The notes under the pieces were generated by a model that worked only from the letters and a program-made list of their open reading frames with translations, was not told where the DNA came from and ran no database searches. Made by a program: the position numbers and the translations under genes. Below, piece by piece: positions 16,924 to 28,879 of a stretch of DNA of 64,000 nt. The stretch is from Mesorhizobium hawassense. GTDB lineage: Bacteria; Pseudomonadota; Alphaproteobacteria; Rhizobiales; Rhizobiaceae. Every line of letters begins with the position of its first letter. The first letter of the stretch is position 1. The stretch covers positions 186,001-250,000 of the forward strand of contig NZ_QMBP01000008.1 of assembly GCF_003289945.1 (NCBI RefSeq), read 5' to 3'.

Positions 16924-17709
16924 AAGCGCAAGGCCATGCTCCCGTCGACGCTGCTCTTGGCTGCTCCTTTGCTGCTCGCCGCCGTGCCGGCCTTGGCTGA
17001 GGAAGCGCCGGGAACGATCATTTCGATCATCGGCGGCCTCGCGCCGGACGATCTTCTCAACATCCGCGCCACCGCTTCAGCGGGCGGGAAGGTGGCGGCG
17101 CGGCTGCCCAATGGCGCGGCCGTCAGGAATTTCGGCTGCAACGTCATCAAAGGTCATCCCTGGTGCAAGGTCGAGGACACGCAGGACGCTCATATCGTCG
17201 GCTGGGCGCCGGCCCGCTATCTCAGCCCCAACAACCCCGCGCCGGCGCCGGATGACGGCACGGTACCGACCACCGGAGACAGCACAGCCGCGCCCGCCGA
17301 AACGCCGCCGCCGGATATCGCGACGCGGCTGGGCGGCAGCGAGCCGGGCGACCCGCCATCCGCCGCGGATATCGGCAGGACCGCCATGCAGGACGCCTAT
17401 GGCCTCGCCTTCGCGGCCGCGGCAAACGCCGACGCCCCTGCCCCGGACGCCGGCATCCCCTGCGCGCGCCATGTCGGCCAGCCGATGACCCGTTGCGAGA
17501 TAAGTGTCGCGCATACCGGCGGCGAAAGCGCCGTGACCGTGACCTGGCCGGACGGCGGCAGCCGCATCATCACCTTCCATGACGGCCAGCCGAGCGGCTC
17601 GGACTCGCCGGACGAATTCCGCTTCACGCGCGAAGGCACGCTCAACATGATCCGCGTCGGCGTTTCCGAGCGCTTCGAGATCACGGATGCGCTCGCGCTG
17701 GGATACTAG
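16921..17709 (+). CDS. secreted SH3-domain protein
   Basis: 262 residues from ATG 16921, with AAGG 5 bases upstream. Signal peptide (1-27, KRKAM... ALAEE) precedes a bacterial SH3 (SH3b) domain at about 40-105: LNIRATASAGGKVAARLPNG, then CNVIKGHPWCKVEDT, GWAPARYLSP. Two cysteines in this domain could form a disulphide. A proline-rich linker follows (PAPAPDDGT ... AETPPP), then a C-terminal domain with GIPCARHVGQPMTRCEISV. Probably periplasmic, binding cell wall. The start lies in the last unit of the 22-bp hairpin array. A TTG at 16906 is an alternative start. Confidence 0.75.
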   Translation: MKRKAMLPSTLLLAAPLLLAAVPALAEEAPGTIISIIGGLAPDDLLNIRATASAGGKVAARLPNGAAVRNFGCNVIKGHPWCKVEDTQDAHIVGWAPARYLSPNNPAPAPDDGTVPTTGDSTAAPAETPPPDIATRLGGSEPGDPPSAADIGRTAMQDAYGLAFAAAANADAPAPDAGIPCARHVGQPMTRCEISVAHTGGESAVTVTWPDGGSRIITFHDGQPSGSDSPDEFRFTREGTLNMIRVGVSERFEITDALALGY

Positions 17710-17734
17710 GGATTTGGCAATAGGCAGTAGGGAT

Positions 17735-17858
<124 letters not shown>

Positions 17859-17871
17859 CGCATTTTCGGGG

Positions 17872-17900
17872 TTACATCCCGCAAAACTCTTCCCTATAAG
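17872..17900 (+). promoter_or_regulatory. possible carB promoter
   Basis: TATAAG at 17895-17900 is a good -10; TTACAT at 17872-17877 is 17 bp upstream but a poor -35. If correct, the heptamer array ends about 14 bp upstream of the -35, and the leader to the carB ATG is about 90 nt. Confidence 0.3.
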
Positions 17901-17997
17901 GCCCTCCTAGCCTGATACCATAATCGCAAGCACAACCGGCCGGGTCCTCCCGTCCCGGTTTTTCGTGCAAGCCGCTCGCCGAACGGATTTTTCGAAT

Positions 17998-21501
<3,504 letters not shown>

Positions 21502-21553
21502 GGCCCACGCCTCAATATCGTCAAACACATAGGAGAACGGCACGAAAGAACCC

Positions 21554-23281
21554 TTAGCTCTTTCTTGGCCTCTTGAGAGCTAACAGGTAGTCAATCGACA
21601 AGTCGACGCTATTATTCGCCAGCGTCAGACTTCTTTTATTTCGGTTGTTCTTAGATACACTTTCAATTTGCTTCGACCATTGTCCGAGCATGTCAAGGCT
21701 CTGCTGTATCTGCGTCTGCGAGAAGCGCTCCCCTCTTGCCTCAAAGAAATTTAGGAACTTCGATGCCACTTTGTACGGATAGAGTCCCGTCCGCTTATTG
21801 CGAGTCTGGTTGAGCGCTAACGTGCTGGCCTCAACAAAAGAAGGAAAGAAATCGCTCCATAAATCTGTATCAACACGGCTTTCCAATAAGAATTGCGCAT
21901 AAGCGTTGTCCACCTTATACGTATAAAAATCCGGCCTTCTCTCCATTATCTTTTTAGTCTGCGCGAAAAAACGATCTGCCGATCTATAATCCTTAAAAGA
22001 GCGAGCAGCAATTGCATACTGAAGCCAGTAGTGAGGGCTGAATTCTTTAAATCCGATTTCGCCAGCTCGATCATAGAATTCCTCGATGCGCTCGTAGCGG
22101 TTGTTAACGCTCCTGACAATCCGCTCTATGAAAGAAAATTGCATCAATTTCGAATTAACTTCCCTATACCTCTTCGCTCTCTTGTGCTTTTCCGACGAAA
22201 CTCTGATTGCTTCGAGGACAACGTCAATTTTTAGATCGTCAGAAATAACGTTCCTAAGTATATACTCGGACATTACAGGAGACCTCGCAAATATACCAAC
22301 ATCATTAATTGCGAAGAACTCGCTTACAAAATGATCGTCAAACGTACGTATCGTACTAAATAGATCGACATCAAGCAGTTCGCTGAAAAACTCAAATGTC
22401 GGAACTATCTCGACCATATTCAGGCAAAGAGCTAGGACTATCCCCCGCTCTGCGGAAGATAACTGATAGCTATGCTTAGAGAAAGCTACCCTGAGTCTTT
22501 CGTCAAGATATTCTGACGAAACCACACCAAGAAGAAGCGATGAAATCTCTGGCTTACAGTTCTTCTCAATAAATGCTCTCTTGTCCCTTAGGCTGCGAAC
22601 GCCATCTAACTTACCCCAATAGCCGCCATGATCTAGGATACTTATCGCAGAATCGATGTCTGCAGGCTTGAGTTTATCAACAGAATATACCGCAGCACTT
22701 TCATCGACTATAGTACGTATATCCGTGCTTTTTAAATCGAATGCAGAAGTTCGCGTAGTTATCACCATCCTCAAATTCGTTATTTGGGATCTTATTGCAT
22801 TAATAATGTCTTCGTTGGCTATTATCTCTTCTATGATTATTACGTGTTTATCCATCAAACTCGAGAAAAACTCAATGTCAAAAGAAAAATTATCGGTAGT
22901 TCGATTGAGAATGAATACACGGAATCTATCGACTAGCAGATATTTCGCAACTTGCTCCACAAAGAGAGTCTTGCCATTGCCAAACTCGCAATGAATTATC
23001 ACCGTAGAATTCGACTTCCTAAGGGCTTCTGCAACCGCCCTAGCGTCAGATCTGTCGATAAGGTACGGCCTCCCCCCGCCAAGAGAAGACTCTAGATATT
23101 TACTTCTGCTGTAAATCCCTCTGACAAGGAGAGCGTCAACCTCACGGTCACTTACAAAATTGTCGCCCAGGTCCGATGGTAACAAGACTTCTTCAAAATT
23201 CTCCGCACCAGAAACGGAAATGGAGGGTTTGCCAGAGGAAATTACAGACTTTATCGTCTCCGAAAGCCCAAAATTTCCCAC
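21554..23281 (-). CDS. low-GC P-loop NTPase, STAND-like, N-terminus uncertain
   Basis: Counting from GTG 23281 gives 575 residues. Visible: SRSKYLES lead-in, Walker A CEFGNGKT (98-105), acidic Walker B-like VIIIEEI (147-153), a sensor-like MVITTRTS (172-179), and a long helical C-terminal region rich in Asp, Lys, Phe and Tyr. This resembles NTPase modules of the STAND/AAA kind used in antiphage and signalling proteins; the family call is an inference. The gene is far more AT-rich than its neighbours. The frame stays open upstream into ridA, in another phase, and there is no ATG, no ribosome binding site and no N-terminal sensor or effector domain, so the 5-prime end may be truncated at the junction with ridA. 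A P-loop ATPase is clear; the biological role is not. Confidence 0.6.
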   Translation of the reverse strand: MGNFGLSETIKSVISSGKPSISVSGAENFEEVLLPSDLGDNFVSDREVDALLVRGIYSRSKYLESSLGGGRPYLIDRSDARAVAEALRKSNSTVIIHCEFGNGKTLFVEQVAKYLLVDRFRVFILNRTTDNFSFDIEFFSSLMDKHVIIIEEIIANEDIINAIRSQITNLRMVITTRTSAFDLKSTDIRTIVDESAAVYSVDKLKPADIDSAISILDHGGYWGKLDGVRSLRDKRAFIEKNCKPEISSLLLGVVSSEYLDERLRVAFSKHSYQLSSAERGIVLALCLNMVEIVPTFEFFSELLDVDLFSTIRTFDDHFVSEFFAINDVGIFARSPVMSEYILRNVISDDLKIDVVLEAIRVSSEKHKRAKRYREVNSKLMQFSFIERIVRSVNNRYERIEEFYDRAGEIGFKEFSPHYWLQYAIAARSFKDYRSADRFFAQTKKIMERRPDFYTYKVDNAYAQFLLESRVDTDLWSDFFPSFVEASTLALNQTRNKRTGLYPYKVASKFLNFFEARGERFSQTQIQQSLDMLGQWSKQIESVSKNNRNKRSLTLANNSVDLSIDYLLALKRPRKS

Positions 23282-23310
23282 AGGGAAAACCGAACCGCTT
23301 GGGCCGCCCC

Positions 23311-23703
23311 TCAAGCCACAGCCACGCACTCGATCTCGATATCGAACTCCATCGGCCACGACGCCACCGGCACAAAACTCCGCGCCGGCGGGTTGGTCGA
23401 AAAATACCTCGCGTACACCCGGTTGATGGCGTTGTAGAAGCCGGAATTGACGGCGTAGATGCGCACCATCACCACCTTGTCCAGGCAGCTGCCGGCCGCT
23501 TCCAGGCAATGTTTCAGCGCCTTCAGCGACGCCTCCGTCTGGGTTTCGATGTCGCCGCGCACCATCTCACCGGTCACCATGTCTACCGGCGGCGTCGCCG
23601 AGATGAATACGAAGCCGTTGGCCCTGACCGCTGTCGAGCACGGCAGCCCGAGCGCGCGCACCTTCGCTGACATCACGGGTACTTCGATGACTTCCTTGTC
23701 CAT
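23311..23703 (-). CDS. RidA/YjgF-family protein
   Basis: 130 residues beginning MDKEVIEVPVMSAKVRALG; GGGAGG lies 6 bases before the ATG. Family blocks visible: VRANGFVFISATPPVD, DIETQTEASLKALKHCLEAA, and a C-terminal RSFVPVASWPMEFDIEIECV. RidA enzymes deaminate reactive enamine/imine intermediates from PLP enzymes. The usual catalytic arginine near the C-terminus (IPAR.AVEV) is replaced by ARSFVPVASW, so it belongs to a divergent subgroup whose activity is uncertain. The foreign NTPase frame begins 30 bp after its stop. Confidence 0.85.
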   Translation of the reverse strand: MDKEVIEVPVMSAKVRALGLPCSTAVRANGFVFISATPPVDMVTGEMVRGDIETQTEASLKALKHCLEAAGSCLDKVVMVRIYAVNSGFYNAINRVYARYFSTNPPARSFVPVASWPMEFDIEIECVAVA

Positions 23704-23878
23704 GGTGGTCCTCCCTGATTTGTAAGCGAGCTTATCGCGGCGGCGAGGGAACGCCAGCGGCTTAGCCCTGCTGCGGATGATACGTGCAGATTAGTGCGCG
23801 GCGGCTCGGGCTGAAGAGCGCCGGGTTGGTCATTGCCAAGACCCGGTGGAAGTGCGCAGCGTCGCGATCCTTCGCGCC

Positions 23879-24028
23879 CCCCTCTGTCCTGCCGGACATC
23901 TCCCCCACAAGGGGGGAGATCAGCTGTCGCGTCGGCTTTTCGCCAATCACCACCGTTGCAGAACAGGCGAGGCGCCGAAACCGCCAATCTCCCCCCAAGT
24001 GGGGGAGATGTCCGGCAGGACAGAGGGG
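23879..24028. repeat. RIME-like intergenic repeat, type 2, perfect 28-bp arms
   Basis: 23879-23906 and 24001-24028 are perfect 28-bp inverted repeats (CCCCTCTGTCCTGCCGGACA... and its complement). Shorter inverted pieces (GGGGGGAGAT / AATCTCCCCCC) lie inside. It occupies most of the 370-bp gap between ridA and the DUF4142 gene, in which I see no coding frame. Confidence 0.85.
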
Positions 24029-24075
24029 CGCCGTAGAGCACTACCGCCGCCTGTATCGCGCTCGTCTAAAACCCC

Positions 24076-24630
24076 CTACTGATGCGCCACCGCCAGTTCC
24101 TTCACATGCTTCTCGTGCATCTTCAGCACCGGCAGCGTCTTCTTGGCGAATTCCTTCATCGTCGGGTCGTCGCCGGAATTGGCATAGGTGGAAAACAGCG
24201 CGACCGCATCCTTATGCGCGTCGATCTGCATCTCGATGTATTTGGCGTCGAACGCCTTGCCGCTCGCGCCCTTCAATTCGTCGAGCAGCTGCTGCTCCTT
24301 GGGCTGCAGCGCCGGGCCGGCGGGCTTGATCGACGCGGTGGTCTGGCCCTGGCTGAGCGCCGCCTTGAAATCCTCGGCAACCTTGGCGTGGTCCTTGATC
24401 ATATCGGCGGCGAAGGCCTTGACGTCGGCCGAGGCTGACCTCTCCTCTGCCAGCTTGCTCGACTGGATCTCGAACGCGTTGGCGTTGGGCACCGTGGCGA
24501 CGAAGGTCTGGGTGTCGACCTTGTTGTCGGTCACCATCGGTCCCACGGCATCCGTATTGGTATCGTCCGACTGGGCGAGGGGCGCGCCGGCAAACAGCGC
24601 GACGGCGACCAGGGGCAGCAGCGTTTTCAT
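24076..24630 (-). CDS. secreted DUF4142 protein
   Basis: 184 residues from ATG 24630: signal peptide MKTLLPLVAVALFAGAPLAQ, then a DUF4142 four-helix domain (about 40-180) with ANAFEIQSSKLAEERS, VKAFAADMIKDHAKVAEDF and the C-terminal FAKKTLPVLKMHEKHVKEL. The fold is ferritin-like; the family is periplasmic and of unknown role, often linked with stress. A longer open frame to 25155 runs through unrelated sequence and is not used. Confidence 0.85.
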   Translation of the reverse strand: MKTLLPLVAVALFAGAPLAQSDDTNTDAVGPMVTDNKVDTQTFVATVPNANAFEIQSSKLAEERSASADVKAFAADMIKDHAKVAEDFKAALSQGQTTASIKPAGPALQPKEQQLLDELKGASGKAFDAKYIEMQIDAHKDAVALFSTYANSGDDPTMKEFAKKTLPVLKMHEKHVKELAVAHQ

Positions 24631-24884
24631 CTGGAATCTCCGATCCGAAACAGCCCCTCTGCCATCCCCAACGCGGCATCGGCGTCGGGGTTGCCTCGAA
24701 AAGAAGCGCCCGGGCTGACCGCCCGCATCGCCGTCAGTGGCAGTGGGCGCAGGCTGCCGGGCGCGGGTTGCTCCACGACCCAAGGACGCCGGCCAAATGC
24801 GTTCCGACATTTTTTCATCGCCGGAACCAGCCCCCGCTTTGCGGCATTCCTGTCCATTGGCTAAAACCGTTCGGCGCGCGCAGA

Positions 24885-25412
24885 TCAGCCCGGCGGGTCG
24901 GTGAAGCCGGGCTCGGTCGGCTCGACCACGTCGGTGTCGCGCTCCCAGCCCTCGTTTTCCAGCTTCATCGACTGGATCGCCACCGCGTTGGCGTTGGCGT
25001 CGAGTTCCGGCAGCATCTGCACTTCGGACGGCCAGCAGCGGTAGATCCTGTAGACGAGCGCCACCTGCCCAGCCTCGTTGAGGAATTCGAGGAGGACGTC
25101 CTTGCGGAAATCCTTCAGCGAAACCTCCGTGCCGACACCCATCTGCAGGTCCCAAACCTTGTTCGCCCAGCGCTCGAATTCCAGGTCGTGCGTCACGCCG
25201 CGCTCGATCGTGATCGGCTCGAAGCGGGTGATGCCGGGCGATTTGCGCGTGTTGCCGGCCGCGCCGCCGTCGCGGTGCTCGACCACCTCGGTGGTGCGCC
25301 TCAGCCCGCTGATCCGCGAAATGCCGGCGACGTATTTACCGTCCCATTTCAGCCGGAACCGGTAGTTCTTGTAAGGGTCGAAACGCTGCGGATTGACGGT
25401 GAACGGGGCCAT
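24885..25412 (-). CDS. phage tail tube protein (gp19 / contractile injection tube family)
   Basis: 175 residues starting MAPFTVNPQRFDPYKNYRF; GGAGGAG lies 8 bases upstream of ATG 25412. The family blocks are clear: YRFRLKWDGKYVAGISRISG, a KSPGITRFEPITIERGVTHD stretch, and DVLLEFLNEAGQVALVYRIYRCWPSE. This is the tail-tube protein of T4-like phages and of extracellular contractile injection systems (Afp1/Pvc1 type). No sheath, baseplate, spike, AAA ATPase or other tail gene is present within the window, so it stands alone. GC content matches the host. Confidence 0.8.
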   Translation of the reverse strand: MAPFTVNPQRFDPYKNYRFRLKWDGKYVAGISRISGLRRTTEVVEHRDGGAAGNTRKSPGITRFEPITIERGVTHDLEFERWANKVWDLQMGVGTEVSLKDFRKDVLLEFLNEAGQVALVYRIYRCWPSEVQMLPELDANANAVAIQSMKLENEGWERDTDVVEPTEPGFTDPPG

Positions 25413-25624
25413 GGCCAAATCTCCTCCGCCTCACGTCGCGTGAAAGCGGACGGGCTCCGAAACCCCCGCCCCGGAGCCCGCCTGGGAGTGGCTGACGCAT
25501 GCCGGCACAGCCTCCTCCGACGCCTTGCCAGCGTCGATCCGCCGATCGGCCGCCCGGCACGACGACGCATTAGCATGCCCTAACGTCACCCAATGTGAAG
25601 GACTTCACAATGGCGGGGGCACCG

Positions 25625-26122
25625 TTAACCTTCCCAGCCGACCGGGGTCATGCCGAGCCGCTCGTAAAGCCTGAAGGCCGCGGTGTTCTCCACCGTGTTG
25701 GTCTTGAGATCGACATGCGCCGCCCCGCGCTCGCGGAAGGCCGCGAACACATGCCGCATCAGCGCCTCGCCGATGCCTTGCCGTCGGGACTCCGGATGGA
25801 CGGCCAGGTCCTTGACGAAACCGGAGGTCCAGCAGAGCGCCGCGCCCGCCAGCAGGCCCTTGCCGTCGATCACCAGGAAGCAGAGAGCGGGATCGAACTC
25901 GGCATCGCCGGCAATGCGCGGCCACCATTCGTCGAACGGCCCGTCGGCGCCGTCGTCGAACACCTCTTCGAGCAGCGCGTGCAGGGCCTGCGCATCCCGA
26001 GGCTCGAACGCGCGCATGACGAAGCCTTCGGGCCAATGCGGCGCGGCCAGCGAGTCGTCGAGCATCTTGCGCAGGCGGATGTCGTTGGGAACCGGCGGAC
26101 GGGGCGTGGTGTTTTCAGGCAT
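25625..26122 (-). CDS. GNAT-family N-acetyltransferase
   Basis: 165 residues. The acetyl-CoA loop is VKDLAVHPESRRQGIGEALM (motif A, Q/RxxGxG/A as RRQGIG), followed by AFRLYERLGMTPVGW, the usual C-terminal GNAT strand and helix. Substrate unknown. ATG 26122 fits the conserved architecture. Single gene between the tail-tube gene and a lytic transglycosylase gene. Confidence 0.88.
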   Translation of the reverse strand: MPENTTPRPPVPNDIRLRKMLDDSLAAPHWPEGFVMRAFEPRDAQALHALLEEVFDDGADGPFDEWWPRIAGDAEFDPALCFLVIDGKGLLAGAALCWTSGFVKDLAVHPESRRQGIGEALMRHVFAAFRERGAAHVDLKTNTVENTAAFRLYERLGMTPVGWEG

Positions 26123-26162
26123 GGCGCTGTCCCGAAACGCCGCGGATGACCGGACGATCCGC

Positions 26163-27158
26163 TCAGGCGTCGGGTGGCAGGCGGTGCCGCTTGCGGTCGA
26201 CGCCGAGGCCCGTCGCCTCGAGCAGGCCCTTGCGCTTGGCGTCGTAGTAATAGCCGGTCTGGTAGAGCATGTCGGCGCGCTTGGCGTTGCCGCCCGAAAC
26301 CAGCCAGGCGCCGCGCAGATACTTCACCGCGTATTTGAGATTGGTCTCGGCGTCGAAAAGGCCGGTCGCCGGCCCGTCATAGCCCATGCCGCGCGCCGTC
26401 GCGTGCTTGATCTGCATCAGCCCCCAATGTCCATGATTGAAGGCTTTCGGGTTGAAGGTGCTCTCGCGATTGACGACATGGCGCACAAGGTCGACCGGCA
26501 CTTCATAGATCGCCGAATATTTCTCGATCAGCCGCTCGATCTCGCCGCGCGGACCGCTGGCGTGCTGCTCGGGCTGGCCGGGAGCCGCAAGCAGCGCCGG
26601 ATTTCCCGGCACCACATAGGCGACCTGCTGGACGCCGGGCATCGGCGCGACTTTCGCCGACTGGCCGGTGAGCGGCATGGCGACGCCCGCGGTCGTGTAG
26701 ACAGCCGCTTGCTTGATGGACGCCCCTTGCTTGATTGAGCCAGGACCGGTCGGCGAACCGCCGGCCGTCAGCACCGGCGGCGGCGGGAACTGGCCGGCGA
26801 GCGGCGTCGAGCCGGCGAAAGCCGCCGGCTGTGCCAGGGTCATGGCAGACTGGGGCGCGCCGGGCTGGGTGGGTGGCGGCAAAAGTGAGCCGGGCGTCGC
26901 GGGGGCGCCGGGCGTCGCTGCCATTGCAACGGCATCGCCGGTAAGCGCCGCGGTCTGTACCTGCGCCAGGCCGGAAGGCTCCGGCAGCACGGCCACCGTT
27001 TCGGGCAGCGCAAGCGTCGGCGTATCGTCCGCGACGACAGGCGTCGAGACCGCCGCGAGCGCGGGCGCGGCCTTCATCTGCGAGGTCGAGGTGCACCCGC
27101 TGAGACCGGCTGCCGCAATGAGCACGCCGACCGCGGTGATGATGATTTTAGTTGGCAA
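26163..27158 (-). CDS. lytic transglycosylase lipoprotein (SLT domain)
   Basis: 331 residues if started at TTG 27158 (LPTKIIITAVGVLIAAAG), which gives a lipoprotein signal ending in lipobox LSGC. A long Pro/Ala-rich linker (about 30-190) leads to a C-terminal SLT domain (about 205-300) with the catalytic glutamate in VNRESTFNPKAFN, the GLMQIKHATARGMG block, and NLKYAVKYLRG. Likely outer-membrane anchored and cleaving peptidoglycan glycan strands. The start codon is uncertain: no ATG or GTG fits between 27158 and far upstream. Confidence 0.85.
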   Translation of the reverse strand: MPTKIIITAVGVLIAAAGLSGCTSTSQMKAAPALAAVSTPVVADDTPTLALPETVAVLPEPSGLAQVQTAALTGDAVAMAATPGAPATPGSLLPPPTQPGAPQSAMTLAQPAAFAGSTPLAGQFPPPPVLTAGGSPTGPGSIKQGASIKQAAVYTTAGVAMPLTGQSAKVAPMPGVQQVAYVVPGNPALLAAPGQPEQHASGPRGEIERLIEKYSAIYEVPVDLVRHVVNRESTFNPKAFNHGHWGLMQIKHATARGMGYDGPATGLFDAETNLKYAVKYLRGAWLVSGGNAKRADMLYQTGYYYDAKRKGLLEATGLGVDRKRHRLPPDA

Positions 27159-27323
27159 GCCGTGCGGGTCCGGTTTGTCGGTTGTTAAGAAGTCCTTACA
27201 CCAGCGATTCACACCCGGCAATCGGGGCCACCCGGCGGTTTTCGGGTGGCGGCAACAGGGCGAAAATGCCATATTGTTCTGGATATGTACTCGTTTTTCG
27301 CCGTTTTGCGAAAGGAATACGCC

Positions 27324-27893
27324 ATGAAACCCACATCTGAGATCACGGCCGGCCACGCAGTGTTAGAAACAGTGATCGGCTTCATGGGCATCGCCTGGAG
27401 CGAGAAGGGCCTGATCCGGCTTTGCCTGCCCGAGCGCAGCCGCGAAGCGGTCGAGCGCCGGCTGCTCCGCCACCCCGGTGTCTCGGCCTCGACCGACCAG
27501 CCGTCCTGGGTGGTCGATCTGATCGCCTCGATCAAAGCCTATGCGGCCGGCGAGGATGTCGACTTCTCCGGCGTGCCGGTCGATCTCGACGGCGTCGACG
27601 ATTTCCGCCTGGCCATCTACGACGCCGCGCGCAAGCTCGGCTTCGGCGAGACCACCACCTATGGCGAGCTGGCGAAGCGCGCCGGCCATGCCGGCCTGCC
27701 GCGCGAGACGGGCGCCGCGCTCGGCGCCAACCCGGTGCCGCTGGTCATTCCGTGCCACCGCATCCTGGCGGCCGGCGGCAAGATCGGCGGCTTCTCGGCG
27801 CCGGGCGGCTCGGCCACCAAGGAGAAGATGCTGGCCATGGAAGGCGTTCGCGTCGGCCCGCCGCCGGCCGCGCAGGCCTCGTTCGGTTTCTGA
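27324..27893 (+). CDS. methylated-DNA-[protein]-cysteine S-methyltransferase
   Basis: 189 residues from ATG 27324, with AAAGGA 8 bases upstream. The active-site PCHR is at 143-146 (Cys144) in PLVIPCHRILAAGGKIGGFS, and the DNA-binding helix region is GETTTYGELAKRAGHAG. Suicide repair of O6-methylguanine in DNA. This is the single-domain Ogt type, without an AdaA regulatory part. Divergent from the transglycosylase gene; its stop is 12 bp from a large inverted-repeat element. Confidence 0.92.
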   Translation: MKPTSEITAGHAVLETVIGFMGIAWSEKGLIRLCLPERSREAVERRLLRHPGVSASTDQPSWVVDLIASIKAYAAGEDVDFSGVPVDLDGVDDFRLAIYDAARKLGFGETTTYGELAKRAGHAGLPRETGAALGANPVPLVIPCHRILAAGGKIGGFSAPGGSATKEKMLAMEGVRVGPPPAAQASFGF

Positions 27894-27904
27894 AGGTGCA
27901 ACGA

Positions 27905-28052
27905 TGAGAGTCCGTTTCGAAACTCGCTCCCGCGAGTCAGATGACGGCGGCATCGAGAACCGGAGCGGAACGTACTTTGAGTACGTGAGCACCGGAAGCG
28001 CAGGTGACGCCGTCAGGTGGCCGCGGGAGTAGAGTTTCCAAATGGACTCTCA
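27905..28052. repeat. 148-bp inverted-repeat element between convergent genes, copy 1
   Basis: Outer arms TGAGAGTCCGTTT (27905-27917) and AAATGGACTCTCA (28040-28052) match at 12 of 13 positions. Nested arms follow: GAAACTC/GAGTTTC, CTCCCGCG/CGCGGGAG, GACGGCG/CGCCGTC, and a central CGTACT-TTG-AGTACG. The right arm includes the stop codon of the leftward gene. The centre GTGAGCACCGGAAGCGCAG is shared with the element at 48798-49004. Confidence 0.85.
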
Positions 28053-28379
28053 GTGGCGGTGGGGGAAAAATCGCCTCCGGAAATGGTCGAAGTCCGGCCG
28101 CTTGCAGATATAGACGGCACAGGATCTGGTGTCGGCGCTGGGCACATAGGCCCGTGACCTCACCTCGCCCATATTGCAGAAGCGCTCGTCGCGCACGTAG
28201 CGATCATAGAGCGGAAGACCCGGCACGCGCGTCGACTGATAGCGCAGGATGACGGCGCCCTGTCTGGCAATCGTCGCCTGCACCCGGTCGCAGCTCATGC
28301 GCGTCGGATCGTAACGCGACACCGCCTGCGCCTCGGCGGCCACGAGCAAGAAACAAGCCGCAAGCAGAATGATCTTCAT
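28050..28379 (-). CDS. small secreted hypothetical protein
   Basis: 109 residues from ATG 28379: signal peptide MKIILLAACFLLVAAEAQA, then a short Cys-containing domain (four cysteines in the mature part: MSCDRVQ, RFCNMGE, RSCAVYICKR) that could form two disulphides. GGAAGG precedes the start. I do not recognise a named family. The CDRVQATIARQGAVILRYQS pattern is seen in small periplasmic proteins of rhizobia. Its stop codon lies inside the inverted-repeat element. Confidence 0.65.
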   Translation of the reverse strand: MKIILLAACFLLVAAEAQAVSRYDPTRMSCDRVQATIARQGAVILRYQSTRVPGLPLYDRYVRDERFCNMGEVRSRAYVPSADTRSCAVYICKRPDFDHFRRRFFPHRH

Positions 28380-28493
28380 GGTTCCCTTCCTTGGAACGGC
28401 AAGCATCTCATCCCTCCACAACGCGCGGCCGCTGTCAAAACTTCCATTCCCTTCGATACGGAAAGCGTGCCGGTAGAGAGCCGAGCGACCCGT

Positions 28494-28522
28494 CTTGTTT
28501 TCTCGCTCAAACTATCCTATAT
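28494..28522 (+). promoter_or_regulatory. cspA promoter with long 5-prime leader
   Basis: CTTGTT (28494-28499), a 17-bp spacer and CTATAT (28517-28522) match the alphaproteobacterial consensus. The transcript would start near 28529, giving a leader of about 125 nt, the kind of long leader through which cold-shock genes are controlled. Confidence 0.6.
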
Positions 28523-28653
28523 CCGCTCCATTGAATTTGGCCGATCGATCGGGCCGCGATCTTCGCGTTTGCTGACGTCTATCTCCAAAATTTCGATACC
28601 GCCGGCCGGACGTTGGTCAGGTCAAACAAAAGCAAATGTGAAGGGCATTCTAA

Positions 28654-28866
28654 ATGGCAACTGGTACGGTCAAGTGGTTCAACGCCACCAAGGGCTACGG
28701 CTTCATCCAGCCTGACAATGGCGGCGCGGACGTTTTCGTCCACATCTCCGCTGTCGAGCGCGCTGGCATGACGAGCCTGGCTGAAGGCCAGAAGATCAAC
28801 TTCGAGATCGAGCAGGACCGCCGCACCGGCAAGTCCGCTGCTGGATCTCTGAGCAAGGCAGCCTGA
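28654..28866 (+). CDS. cold-shock protein, CspA family
   Basis: 70 residues, a single cold-shock domain: MATGTVKWFNATKGYGFIQP with RNP1 (KGYGFI) and RNP2 (VFVHIS). Binds single-stranded nucleic acid and acts as an RNA chaperone. The ATG has GAAGGGC upstream. Full family length. The leader is about 125 nt and a structured 220-nt region ending in a strong terminator follows. Confidence 0.95.
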   Translation: MATGTVKWFNATKGYGFIQPDNGGADVFVHISAVERAGMTSLAEGQKINFEIEQDRRTGKSAAGSLSKAA

Positions 28867-28879
28867 TTTGACTTAAGCA

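Noticed and set aside
21502..21553. Weak hairpin GAAAGA...TCTTTC between carB and the NTPase gene as a shared terminator
   Set aside because: Only 6 weak base pairs and a 9-base loop; too little to support a terminator.
24631..25155. N-terminal extension of the DUF4142 protein by an open frame reaching 25155
   Set aside because: The extension has no conserved content, runs across the tail-tube gene on the same strand in another phase, and would bury a perfect signal peptide at 24630.
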